Source: Bacteroidales bacterium
GTDB lineage: Bacteria > Bacteroidota > Bacteroidia > Bacteroidales > UBA932
Reading direction: 5' to 3'
Assembly: GCA_017631875.1 (NCBI GenBank)
Contig: JAGBSL010000063.1
Span: forward strand, 1-14,428
Length of the DNA stretch: 14,428 nt
Part shown: piece by piece, positions 1 through 7,117 of the stretch
Numbering within the stretch: the first letter of the stretch is position 1
Layout: each line of letters opens with the position of its first letter
Translations under genes and position numbers: made by a program
The notes under the pieces: model-generated
The model's database searches: none
What the model was told of the DNA's origin: nothing
What the model saw: the letters and a program-made list of their open reading frames with translations, nothing else

Positions 1-542
<542 letters not shown>

Positions 543-596
543 TTATACTTTAATTTTCTGTTCGTCATGTAGAGCACACCTCTACAAAATCGGGTG

Positions 597-604
597 CAAA
601 TTTA
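597..604 (-). promoter_or_regulatory. -7 promoter element for gapA (TAnnTTTG)
   Basis: CAAATTTA on the plus strand reads TAAATTTG on the minus strand, an exact match to the Bacteroidetes -7 consensus TAnnTTTG. It lies about 80 nt upstream of the gapA ATG and would give a leader of roughly 70 nt. No clear TTTG -33 box is seen at the expected 19-20 nt spacing. Confidence 0.5.
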
Positions 605-627
605 GAAAAATTTATGAATATATTGTA

Positions 628-635
628 TATCTTTG
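628..635 (+). promoter_or_regulatory. -7 promoter element for surE-lpxB (TAnnTTTG)
   Basis: TATCTTTG matches TAnnTTTG and ends 22 nt before the surE ATG, giving a very short predicted leader. The -33 box is not recognisable. It lies only 23 nt from the divergent gapA element, so the two promoters probably share the same short AT-rich control region. Confidence 0.5.
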
Positions 636-657
636 TAAAGAAAATAACACTAGAAAA

Positions 658-1473
658 ATGCGTATTCTCATAACCAACGACGATGGATATAATGCAAAGG
701 GCATAAAGGTCCTTGCAGAGATAATGAAACAGTTCGGTGAAGTCACCGTCATAGCCCCTAAAACACACCAGTCAGGCATGTCCATGGCCGTTTCCCTGGG
801 TTTCAAGCAGATTGCCCATAAAGATCTCGGAGACGGTTGGCATTATGTTGACGCAACCCCTGCAAGCTGCGTGAAGTTCGGACTCAACACGATGTTCCTT
901 GACAATTATCCTGATGTTGTCGTATCCGGAATCAATCACGGATCCAATGCTTCTACGGCATCATGCTATTCAGGAACTCTTGGAGCAGCAGAAGAGGCTG
1001 CACTTAACGGAATCCCTGCAATCGGAGTATCATTGGACACGCTCCATCCGGATGCTGATTTCAGCGGCGTTTCCGCTATGTTCGGAGAGATTTTCTCTAA
1101 GCTCATGTCTGACTTGCCGCGCAAACACGGAGTATATTATAATGTGAACTTCCCTGACATTCCGGCTTCGGAGATCAAGGGAGTGCGTGTGGGATACCAG
1201 GGACTCGGAAGATGGGTGCGCGAGTTCAAGGAATGGGACGTGCAGCATTATGCCAAGTACGGACTGACTCCGGAAATGCTGGGCCAGAGTTCGAATCCGG
1301 TTCTGGAAGAAGGAGAAGAACTATACATGATGGTGGGAGACTTCGAAAATGACCCTAGGAACACTCCTGAGGCAGACCACCTCCTTGTACAGGAAGGTTA
1401 TGTCAGCATCGTGGCACACAACGTCGACTGCACCGACTACGAAGAGTGCAGCCGCCTCAAAAACATCTTCTAG
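658..1473 (+). CDS. surE: 5'/3'-nucleotidase SurE (nucleoside-5'-monophosphate phosphatase)
   Basis: Metal-dependent phosphatase acting on nucleoside monophosphates in the cytoplasm; the family is linked to stationary-phase survival. The protein (271 residues) starts MRILITNDDGYNAKGI, with the paired Asp of the NDDG metal site. It also has the Ser/Asn metal-site motif QSGMSMAVS near residue 40, DATPASCVKFGL (the family's GTPADCV segment), and VVSGINHGSN near residue 91. Length is normal for the family. The start follows a TAnnTTTG element by about 20 nt and no better start exists. lpxB begins one base after the stop codon, so the two are almost certainly co-transcribed and probably translationally coupled. 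I infer no direct functional link to lipid A beyond this shared operon. Confidence 0.96.
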   Translation: MRILITNDDGYNAKGIKVLAEIMKQFGEVTVIAPKTHQSGMSMAVSLGFKQIAHKDLGDGWHYVDATPASCVKFGLNTMFLDNYPDVVVSGINHGSNASTASCYSGTLGAAEEAALNGIPAIGVSLDTLHPDADFSGVSAMFGEIFSKLMSDLPRKHGVYYNVNFPDIPASEIKGVRVGYQGLGRWVREFKEWDVQHYAKYGLTPEMLGQSSNPVLEEGEELYMMVGDFENDPRNTPEADHLLVQEGYVSIVAHNVDCTDYEECSRLKNIF

Positions 1474-1474
1474 C

Positions 1475-2728
1475 ATGAAGTATTACATTATTGCAGGCGA
1501 AGCATCAGGAGACCTTCATGGTTCCAATCTGATGAAAGGCATATATGCGGAGGACCCGCAGGCGGAGATACGTTTCTGGGGCGGCGACCTTATGCACGCG
1601 GTATGGGCTGGTTCCCAAAACAACCCCTCCCACGACTTTGTCGCGGGTCCCTCCCCCTGCGGCCAGGGGGGTAGCACGGTTTTGGAAACCAGCCCACACC
1701 CCTCACAAGAAGGTTTGGTAAAACATTACAAGGAAGGAGCGGTGATGGGATTTGTGGAAGTTCTCGCAAAGGCAGGCAAGCTGCTCAAGAACGTGAAGTT
1801 CTGCAAGGAGGACATTCTCGCATGGAAACCGGATGTAGTGATTCTCATTGACTACCCCGGCTTCAACTTCAAGATTGCGGAATTCGCCCACAAAGCCGGT
1901 TTCAAGGTATTTTACTATATTGCTCCAAAGGTCTGGGCATCACGCGAAAGCCGCATCAAGAAGCTCAAAGCATATGTTGACAAGCTCTTCATCGTATTCC
2001 CGTTCGAGAAACCATACTTCGATGCCAAAGGTGTGGAATACATATACAAGGGCAACCCTCTTGTGGATGCTGTGGACGGCTCCCCTGCCATGCTGGAAAC
2101 CCGCCAGGACTTCCTGGAGCGCACAGGACTTGAAGATAAGCCGATCATAGCCATGCTTGCCGGCTCACGTAAAGGCGAAATCAGCACGATGATGCCGGTA
2201 CTGACAGAGTTTGCAGGAAAGATGCACTCGCTGGCAAAGTATTCGGGCTACCAGTTCCTGATAGCAGGCGCTCCATCAAGGACCATGAAGGATTACGAAC
2301 CATGGCTTACCAGAGAAAACAGGAAATATATAAGGGTATTGTTCGGAGAAACGCAGTCCATCATCCGTCATGCAGAGGCCGGAGTCATCAATTCCGGTAC
2401 GGCATCTCTTGAGACTGCCCTTTTCGGCACCCCTCAGGTTGTAGGATACATAACCAACCCTCTCACATATAGGATTGCAAAGAAAATCGTCAAGATAAAG
2501 TACATCAGCCTTGGCAATCTGATCATAGACAGGCTCGCGTTCAAGGAATTCATCCAGGACGAATGCAACTCGGACGCTTTAGTCACCGAAATCCGCGAAC
2601 TCATTGAGAATCAGGAACGCAAAACAAAGATGTCAGCAGATTATGCTGACATCCGTAATGCTCTCGGAGGCACAGGAGCCTCATCGGCCGTCGCCAAAGC
2701 AATGATTGAAGAATTACGTTTCAGATAA
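1475..2728 (+). CDS. lpxB: Lipid-A-disaccharide synthase LpxB carrying an in-frame palindromic insert
   Basis: Membrane-associated GT19 glycosyltransferase that joins UDP-2,3-diacylglucosamine and lipid X to make the lipid A disaccharide. The start at 1475 gives MKYYIIAGEASGDLHGSNLM, the conserved family N-terminus; the same frame is open back to 1349, but that extension only overlaps surE. Other landmarks are VVILIDYPGFN (Asp126, equivalent of the catalytic Asp region), LAGSRKGEI (229-237) and INSGTASLETALFGTPQVVGY (305-325). At 417 residues it is about 35 longer than usual. The excess is one block, residues 44 to about 78, between GGDLMHAV and LVKHYKEGAVMGFVEVL, parts that are normally nearly adjacent. 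Residues 44-74 are encoded exactly by a 93-bp hairpin element (1604-1696). All catalytic motifs are intact and the frame is unbroken, so I call the gene functional, with a disposable loop added. A strong terminator follows at 2754. Confidence 0.95.
   Translation: MKYYIIAGEASGDLHGSNLMKGIYAEDPQAEIRFWGGDLMHAVWAGSQNNPSHDFVAGPSPCGQGGSTVLETSPHPSQEGLVKHYKEGAVMGFVEVLAKAGKLLKNVKFCKEDILAWKPDVVILIDYPGFNFKIAEFAHKAGFKVFYYIAPKVWASRESRIKKLKAYVDKLFIVFPFEKPYFDAKGVEYIYKGNPLVDAVDGSPAMLETRQDFLERTGLEDKPIIAMLAGSRKGEISTMMPVLTEFAGKMHSLAKYSGYQFLIAGAPSRTMKDYEPWLTRENRKYIRVLFGETQSIIRHAEAGVINSGTASLETALFGTPQVVGYITNPLTYRIAKKIVKIKYISLGNLIIDRLAFKEFIQDECNSDALVTEIRELIENQERKTKMSADYADIRNALGGTGASSAVAKAMIEELRFR
1604..1696 (+). repeat. 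93-bp palindromic element inserted in frame within lpxB
   Basis: The ends form an 18-bp inverted repeat with one mismatch: TGGGCTGGTTCCCAAAAC (1604-1621) and GTTTTGGAAACCAGCCCA (1679-1696). Inside are two further hairpins. The first is CGAC-TTT-GTCG (1633-1643), flanked by CCC/GGG. The second is CCCCCT-GCGGCC-AGGGGG (1653-1670). The whole would fold as a stem with two arms. Its length is exactly 31 codons, it starts on a codon boundary (residue 44), and no stop occurs in the read frame. The encoded stretch is rich in Gly, Ser and Pro and has no counterpart in LpxB proteins I know. Base composition (runs of C and G) differs from the surrounding gene. I infer a mobile or formerly mobile non-autonomous palindromic repeat. 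Confidence 0.8.
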
Positions 2729-2753
2729 GACACTACAACTCAAACACTTACAC

Positions 2754-2789
2754 AAATGTCCTGCATGGCGACACATGCAGGACATTTTT
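2754..2789 (+). terminator. Intrinsic terminator after lpxB
   Basis: A perfect 14-bp stem, AAATGTCCTGCATG (2754-2767) and CATGCAGGACATTT (2774-2787), with a GCGACA loop ends in a T run, 25 nt after the lpxB stop. The T run lies on the plus-strand side, so it mainly ends the surE-lpxB transcript; the minus-strand lipoprotein transcript could also stall here. Confidence 0.85.
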
Positions 2790-2833
2790 ATAAAGCATTA
2801 CAAGTCAAACTGTTACGCAAAACAGACAACGTA

Positions 2834-3310
2834 CTAGTTCTTAGTCATAATAATCTCTACACCCTCAGCCTCGAACTTGCCGTTGTCCCATGCACCGTCA
2901 CCTGGTTCGGTCTGCTGAACTGGAATCGAGACTTCCTGAGTCTGGAAATCTCCGCCGTTCTCCTCTCCGTCACGATCGGTGAAGGTCAGCTTAACCGTCT
3001 CCATCTCGAATCCGATATCTTCGGCTGTATAATCAAAGGATCCATCCTCCGATGTATACACCTTTCGACCATCGTATCCGTCTGACTGAGAAACCTCGAT
3101 ACACGGAATCGGATTACCCTCAGAATCCACAACCTTGCCCTTTACACTGAACCCCACTACCGGAGTTCCATACATGCAAAGCATGTCATCGTAGCCAGAA
3201 GGCGGAACGCCGTACTCCGGAGCAGGAAGAACACCATCACACGCAATAACTGCACTCACTCCCAAAAACGGAAGCACCCAGCGGCAGAAACGTAAAAACA
3301 GATCTTTCAT
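2834..3310 (-). CDS. Putative lipoprotein of the radical SAM/lipoprotein pair
   Basis: A 158-residue exported protein. Residues 1-23 are a short signal peptide with a hydrophobic core (VLPFLGVSAVIA) ending in lipobox VIAC, so Cys24 should be lipidated. The mature N-terminus carries two YGxP motifs (YGVP at 33-36, YGTP at 47-50) and Cys45 just before the second. From about residue 54 a beta-rich domain follows (FSVKGKVVDSEGNPIPCIEV, then SEDGSFDY) resembling the carboxypeptidase-regulatory/Ig-like fold, with Cys70. Its start overlaps the stop of the radical SAM gene by one base (TAATG), indicating translational coupling. From memory, it matches the putative lipoprotein family that accompanies a specific radical SAM/SPASM enzyme in Bacteroidales (TIGR04134). 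Being the enzyme's substrate is the family hypothesis, not something the sequence proves. Confidence 0.85.
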   Translation of the reverse strand: MKDLFLRFCRWVLPFLGVSAVIACDGVLPAPEYGVPPSGYDDMLCMYGTPVVGFSVKGKVVDSEGNPIPCIEVSQSDGYDGRKVYTSEDGSFDYTAEDIGFEMETVKLTFTDRDGEENGGDFQTQEVSIPVQQTEPGDGAWDNGKFEAEGVEIIMTKN

Positions 3311-4377
3311 TATTTCAATCTTTTAAGGTGGCACAATATAAGGTTTCCGTCGTCGTCACGCAGGTGCATGCCGTTGCCCTGGCAATATCGGAAGTACTTG
3401 CAGTCGGCGCACTCTCCTGTCTTCATCCATGAGCGGTCACGATACGGCTGGTAACGGTTCTCCCAGATGTCGATGAAATCATCCTTGTAGATGTTTCCCT
3501 GGGCGAGGTCGCTGCGGATGCTGGCGCATGCAGACACTGAACCGTCGATCATCACAGAACTGATGCTCAGACCGGCCTGGCATGTGAACAGATGGTCACG
3601 GACCTGACCCTCGTACTCACCGAGGAAGCCCTCGCAGCCGTAGCTTGCCATGATCCTTCCCTCCTTGCGGGTCTCCTTGATGAACTCCATCAGGCCGCGG
3701 AAACGCTCATTGCTGAGCTGCAGGTCCGGATCCTGAGCCGCACGGCCTACCGGGAACACGGTAAACAGACGCCATGCCTTAAGTCCCAATGAAATCAGAT
3801 ACTCCTTGAACTGAGGCAATGACTCATAATTCTTGTTATTGACACATGTAACGACGTCAAACTTGATAGAAGGTTCGTTTGCCAGGATTCTGATTGCTTC
3901 GGAAGCATTCTTAAAACTGCCCTGCACTCCCCTCATCCACTCGTGTTCTTCCTGGAAACCGTCAAGGCTGATTGTAGCGGAGTGAAGACCTGCGCGGAGA
4001 AGGCCGTCTATCTTCTTCGGAGTCATGAGGAGACCGTTGGAAACGATTCCCCATGGGAACTCCATGTCATAGATCGCACGACCGCACTGCTCGATATCCT
4101 TACGCATAAGCGGCTCGCCACCGGTAACCACAATCATGATCTTATGGGAATCGTATGTCTCCTTCACACGACGGAGCACCTTCGCAAAGTCCTCGAAAGG
4201 CATATCCGGATGCATGGACGACACCCTGCAGTCACTTCCGCAATGGCGGCATTTCATGTTGCAGCGCAGTGTGCTTTCCCAGAAGATCTGCCTAAGCGGA
4301 TGCTTCTCCTGATTGTCCTTGATCAGCTGGCGCTGAAGTTCCAGCGCTATCTTCTGCTTTAATGATAATCCTGACAT
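3310..4377 (-). CDS. Radical SAM/SPASM domain enzyme (rSAM/lipoprotein system)
   Basis: A 355-residue cytoplasmic iron-sulfur enzyme. The radical SAM cluster motif CNMKCRHC gives Cys39, Cys43 and Cys46 (CX3CX2C), with an extra Cys50; TGGEP (85-89) is the SAM-binding strand. The barrel continues through VSNG and ATISLDG. The C-terminal SPASM region has Cys248, 266, 284, 323, 326, 332 and 349, including GECADCKYFRYC, enough to hold auxiliary clusters as in enzymes that modify peptides or proteins. There is no signal peptide. The lipoprotein gene overlaps its stop by one base, so the enzyme and a small exported protein are made together, which matches the Bacteroidales rSAM/lipoprotein pair (TIGR04133 from memory). 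The modification chemistry is unknown. A TAnnTTTG element (4409-4416) gives it its own promoter, separate from yggS upstream. Confidence 0.9.
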   Translation of the reverse strand: MSGLSLKQKIALELQRQLIKDNQEKHPLRQIFWESTLRCNMKCRHCGSDCRVSSMHPDMPFEDFAKVLRRVKETYDSHKIMIVVTGGEPLMRKDIEQCGRAIYDMEFPWGIVSNGLLMTPKKIDGLLRAGLHSATISLDGFQEEHEWMRGVQGSFKNASEAIRILANEPSIKFDVVTCVNNKNYESLPQFKEYLISLGLKAWRLFTVFPVGRAAQDPDLQLSNERFRGLMEFIKETRKEGRIMASYGCEGFLGEYEGQVRDHLFTCQAGLSISSVMIDGSVSACASIRSDLAQGNIYKDDFIDIWENRYQPYRDRSWMKTGECADCKYFRYCQGNGMHLRDDDGNLILCHLKRLK

Positions 4378-4408
4378 ACTGTGAAATTAAATGTTCTAGG
4401 GCTAGATG

Positions 4409-4416
4409 CAAATATA
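4409..4416 (-). promoter_or_regulatory. -7 promoter element for the radical SAM/lipoprotein pair
   Basis: CAAATATA on the plus strand reads TATATTTG on the minus strand, matching TAnnTTTG. It lies 32 nt upstream of the radical SAM ATG. No TTTG box is found at 19-20 nt spacing. It sits beside the multi-hairpin repeat, whose outermost arm could affect transcription from it. Confidence 0.45.
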
Positions 4417-4438
4417 ACGAAAAAAGTTCCCGGATACT

Positions 4439-4552
4439 GCCAAAAACTCCTTTTGGCACTTCTCAACCCCCTGTCACTATGTGACATCCCCCTTTCAGGG
4501 GGAATTTCGGCCCTGCTCGGGCCGGGCCAAAAGTTCTTCGAGCCTTTTGGCC
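4439..4552. repeat. Multi-hairpin palindromic element between yggS and the radical SAM gene
   Basis: Five consecutive hairpins occupy almost the whole spacer: GCCAAAA-ACTCC-TTTTGGC (4439-4457); TGTCAC-TAT-GTGACA (4472-4486); CCCCCT-TTC-AGGGGG (4488-4502); CGGCCC-TGCTC-GGGCCG (4508-4524); and GGCCAAAAG with CTTTTGGCC (4525-4533 and 4544-4552). The first and last arms can also pair with each other, enclosing the rest. The order (AACCCC, a small hairpin with a 3-nt loop, then a CCCCCT/AGGGGG hairpin, all between CCAAAA and TTTTGG arms) parallels the element in lpxB. The last hairpin abuts the yggS stop codon and may help end that transcript, though it lacks a clear T run. Two bases of the repeat fall within the yggS stop codon region. 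Confidence 0.75.
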
Positions 4553-5250
4553 TATCTAGCCCCGAATATCATAGAGCCGAGGCGGATCATGGTGGAGCCT
4601 TCTTCGATGGCTATCGGGTAGTCGCCTGACATTCCCATGGAGATTTCGCGGCAATCGGCATCGACATTTCCGCCTTCGCCGATCCAGTCCTGAAGCATAT
4701 CTGAGATCTGTTTCAGTTTTCTGAAGTCAGCCCTGACAACGGTCTCATCATCGGTGTAGGTCGCCATGCCCATGACACCGGAAATATGGATATTCGCGTA
4801 CCTCTTATCTCCGCAGACGATATCCTCGATCTCCTGCTGCGAAAATCCCTGCTTGGTTTCGTCGCTAGAGATAAAGCACTCTAACAGAACATTTAAAACT
4901 TTGTTGTTAGCACTTCCCCAATTGTCAATTGCCTCCAAAAGACGGACAGAATCGACTGATTGAATCAGTGAAACATACGGAAGGACCATCTTCAGCTTGT
5001 TGGTCTGGAGATGTCCTATGAAATGCCACTCAACATCTGCCATATAAGACGGATCTCCAAGCTCCTCACGCCTTGCCTCCAAGGTCTTGACCTTTGCGGC
5101 AAGCTCCTGCGGACGACTCTCGGCAAAGATCCTCTGACCTGCCTTGTACGCCTCCTCTATAGCTTCGAAAGGGTGGAATTTAGAAACTGCCACCAGCTTT
5201 ACAGCTGCTGGCAGTTCCAAATGTAACTTATGTATGATATCCTGTATCAT
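4552..5250 (-). CDS. yggS: YggS/PROSC family pyridoxal-phosphate homeostasis protein
   Basis: Single-domain PLP-binding protein (fold-type III barrel, 232 residues) that buffers pyridoxal phosphate in the cytoplasm and affects amino acid metabolism; no catalytic reaction is established for the family. Lys24 in AVSKFH is the Schiff-base lysine. Family signatures follow: FAESRPQEL (42-50), WHFIGHLQTNK (75-85), GVMGMATY (158-165), SMGMSGD (204-210) and the phosphate-binding GSTMIRLGSMIFG near the C-terminus. Length is normal. Its ATG overlaps the yidC stop by one base (TAATG), implying coupled translation at the end of the DUF349-yidC-yggS operon. The PLP link to YidC is probably only positional. 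Confidence 0.95.
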   Translation of the reverse strand: MIQDIIHKLHLELPAAVKLVAVSKFHPFEAIEEAYKAGQRIFAESRPQELAAKVKTLEARREELGDPSYMADVEWHFIGHLQTNKLKMVLPYVSLIQSVDSVRLLEAIDNWGSANNKVLNVLLECFISSDETKQGFSQQEIEDIVCGDKRYANIHISGVMGMATYTDDETVVRADFRKLKQISDMLQDWIGEGGNVDADCREISMGMSGDYPIAIEEGSTMIRLGSMIFGAR

Positions 5251-7100
5251 TATCTGCGGTTTTTCTGCATCTGCTCCTGCATCTTCTGTGCCTCCTCAAG
5301 ACGCTGCTGCCACTTAGACTTCTTCTTAGGCTGCTTAGCCGCAAGCATCATGTCGTTGCGGACCTTCTCCTCTGTAACCACATACTTGCGGATGTACCAT
5401 GTCATGATCATGGTGATGATGTTAGAAAGGAGATAGTAGTAGCTGAGGGCTGCCGAAAGGTTGTTACAGATGAAGAACATCATGATAGGCATAAGCCATA
5501 CGCTCATGAACTTCATTCCGGCCATGTTCGGATCGTCAGACATCTGTGACGAAGACATCTTAGAGTAGAAGAACATTGTCACAGCCATAAGGAGTGCGAA
5601 CAATGAAAGGTGGTCTCCAAGAAGCGGAACATTCACACCGAAATCGATGATCGAATCATATGCACTGAGGTCATCCGCCCAAAGGAACTTCTGCTGACGA
5701 AGCTCGATAGACGCTGGGAAGAAGCGGAACATCGCGAAGAGGATAGGCATCTGCAGAAGCATCGGGAGACATCCGCCCATAGGACTGATACCTGCCTTCT
5801 GATAAAGCTCCATCATAGCCTGCTGCTTCTTCATCGCATCCTTCTCATTAGGATACTTCGCGTTAAGCTTGTCGATCTCAGGCTTGATCACCTGCATCTT
5901 TGCAGTAGACTTGTACGACTTGATTGTAAGCGGTGAGATCAAAAGCTTGATGAGAATGGTCATGATAAGGATAACGAGACCATAGTTGCTGATGAACCTT
6001 CCGAGGAAGTCAAAGGATGGGATGATCACCAGACGGCTGAACCATGCCACCATCCATCCTCCGAGAGGAACGATCTTCTCGTACTTGTTGTCGAATGACT
6101 TCAGTGTACGGTAGTCGTTAGGTCCGAAGTAGAATTCGTATGGAAGAGTAACCTTGCCAGGCATTGGAGTGTACTCCGAGCGAAGCTTTGCGCTGCATGC
6201 CATGAGGTTGCGTGACGGATCGTCCTCACCATAATACTTCACGCTGAGATCAGCTGAAGCAAAATCGTTTGCCGGAGTCATGATTGCCGAGAAGAACTGC
6301 TGCTGGAATGCGAACCACGAAAGTCTTGTGTTCACGCTCTTCGAATCGTCCTTACCGCGAGCAGCGATCTCAGGCTTCTTGTCACCATCGAAGTAGTAGT
6401 TCATCTTCGAGTACTGCTTCTCGTTCTTGTAGCCCTTCTCAAGGCGCGGAATCACGAATGACCAGTCGATGTCGAACATAGAGACATTTCTCGGGATCAC
6501 CTCGTCCATTCCTACGAACGAAAGCTCGTTCTGGAGCATGTAGCTGCCCTCAGGGAGCCAATACTTCTGCTCAATATAACCTCCCTGCGCAAATGGAAGT
6601 CGCATAACTACCGAGGAATCAGTCACTTCGTGGATATTGAATGCAAAATCCTTAGTGTTGATGCTCTCACCTGCATAGATGTTGATATTATACTGACTCA
6701 TGTCAGGCTTGATGAGATAAAGCGCCGCGCTGTCATAAGTCATGTAGTCATTGATCTTAACAGAGTATGGCTGCGCTCCCCTCGTGGTGAACTCAAGCTC
6801 GAGCTTCTCGTTGCAGATCTTCACGATCTGAGCCTCTGCAAGCCTTGCCTCTGTAAGAAGGCTGTCCTTGTATGCAGGCATGTTCATGACCTTGACACCC
6901 GACATCTCGCCGTCGGTCACGAGGCCCTCTGCCCTCTTTGCCGAGTCAAGCGCCATCGCGGCCATCTGCTCGACCATAGCGATGGAATCAAGCTGTGCCT
7001 GATATGCCATCTGCTCCCTCTGCTGCTTCGACTGCATCCATGAAAAACCGAACATGATCAAGCCGATCAGCACAAATCCGATAATTGTATTCTTATTCAT
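5250..7100 (-). CDS. yidC: Membrane protein insertase YidC (Oxa1 family)
   Basis: Inner-membrane insertase that places proteins into the bilayer alone or with Sec. The 616-residue protein has one N-terminal membrane anchor (residues 5-22), a large periplasmic domain (about 25-345) and a C-terminal Oxa1 core from about 350. The core includes LVILIMTILIKLLISPLT, the cytoplasmic coiled-coil hairpin (KMQVIKPEIDKLNAKYPNEK), and GGCLPMLLQMPILFAMFRF near 442-460. In the hydrophilic groove, Lys385 stands where the E. coli protein has its key Arg; I believe Lys is usual in Bacteroidetes. The tail (about 577-616) is strongly basic (KKKSKW and later KNRR), as expected for ribosome contact. It begins 17 nt after the DUF349 gene and its stop overlaps the yggS start. 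Confidence 0.97.
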   Translation of the reverse strand: MNKNTIIGFVLIGLIMFGFSWMQSKQQREQMAYQAQLDSIAMVEQMAAMALDSAKRAEGLVTDGEMSGVKVMNMPAYKDSLLTEARLAEAQIVKICNEKLELEFTTRGAQPYSVKINDYMTYDSAALYLIKPDMSQYNINIYAGESINTKDFAFNIHEVTDSSVVMRLPFAQGGYIEQKYWLPEGSYMLQNELSFVGMDEVIPRNVSMFDIDWSFVIPRLEKGYKNEKQYSKMNYYFDGDKKPEIAARGKDDSKSVNTRLSWFAFQQQFFSAIMTPANDFASADLSVKYYGEDDPSRNLMACSAKLRSEYTPMPGKVTLPYEFYFGPNDYRTLKSFDNKYEKIVPLGGWMVAWFSRLVIIPSFDFLGRFISNYGLVILIMTILIKLLISPLTIKSYKSTAKMQVIKPEIDKLNAKYPNEKDAMKKQQAMMELYQKAGISPMGGCLPMLLQMPILFAMFRFFPASIELRQQKFLWADDLSAYDSIIDFGVNVPLLGDHLSLFALLMAVTMFFYSKMSSSQMSDDPNMAGMKFMSVWLMPIMMFFICNNLSAALSYYYLLSNIITMIMTWYIRKYVVTEEKVRNDMMLAAKQPKKKSKWQQRLEEAQKMQEQMQKNRR

Positions 7101-7117
7101 CTATTTAAATTATGTTA

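Noticed and set aside
1349..1474. Possible longer LpxB beginning inside surE (42 extra residues)
   Set aside because: The extra residues overlap surE in another frame and show no similarity to LpxB; the family N-terminus begins exactly at the ATG at 1475, one base after the surE stop.
1604..1696. A tRNA or other structured RNA gene within lpxB
   Set aside because: The stem with two arms looks superficially like a cloverleaf, but there is no anticodon arm, T-loop motif or CCA-type acceptor end; the features fit a palindromic repeat.
1475..2728. lpxB as a pseudogene because of the unexpected low-complexity segment
   Set aside because: The frame is unbroken, all motifs before and after the insert are intact, and the insert length is divisible by three.
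2756..3085. Plus-strand open frame after lpxB
   Set aside because: It starts inside the terminator hairpin and runs antisense to the lipoprotein gene, which has a signal peptide, a lipobox and a coupled partner.
3943..4362. 139-codon plus-strand open frame opposite the radical SAM gene
   Set aside because: Antisense to the iron-sulfur motif region; no motif of its own and no promoter.
4399..4562. Outer 9-bp inverted repeat GGGCTAGAT/ATCTAGCCC enclosing the whole spacer element
   Set aside because: The arms are short and over 140 nt apart, and one lies inside yggS; it could be chance, so I did not extend the element to it.
4381..4629. Plus-strand open frame across the yggS/radical SAM spacer
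   Set aside because: It is made of the hairpin repeats and the antisense end of yggS, with no coding character.
6630..7043. 137-codon plus-strand open frame opposite yidC
   Set aside because: It lies wholly antisense to a well-supported gene and its composition (many His, Leu, Cys) is typical of an antisense shadow.
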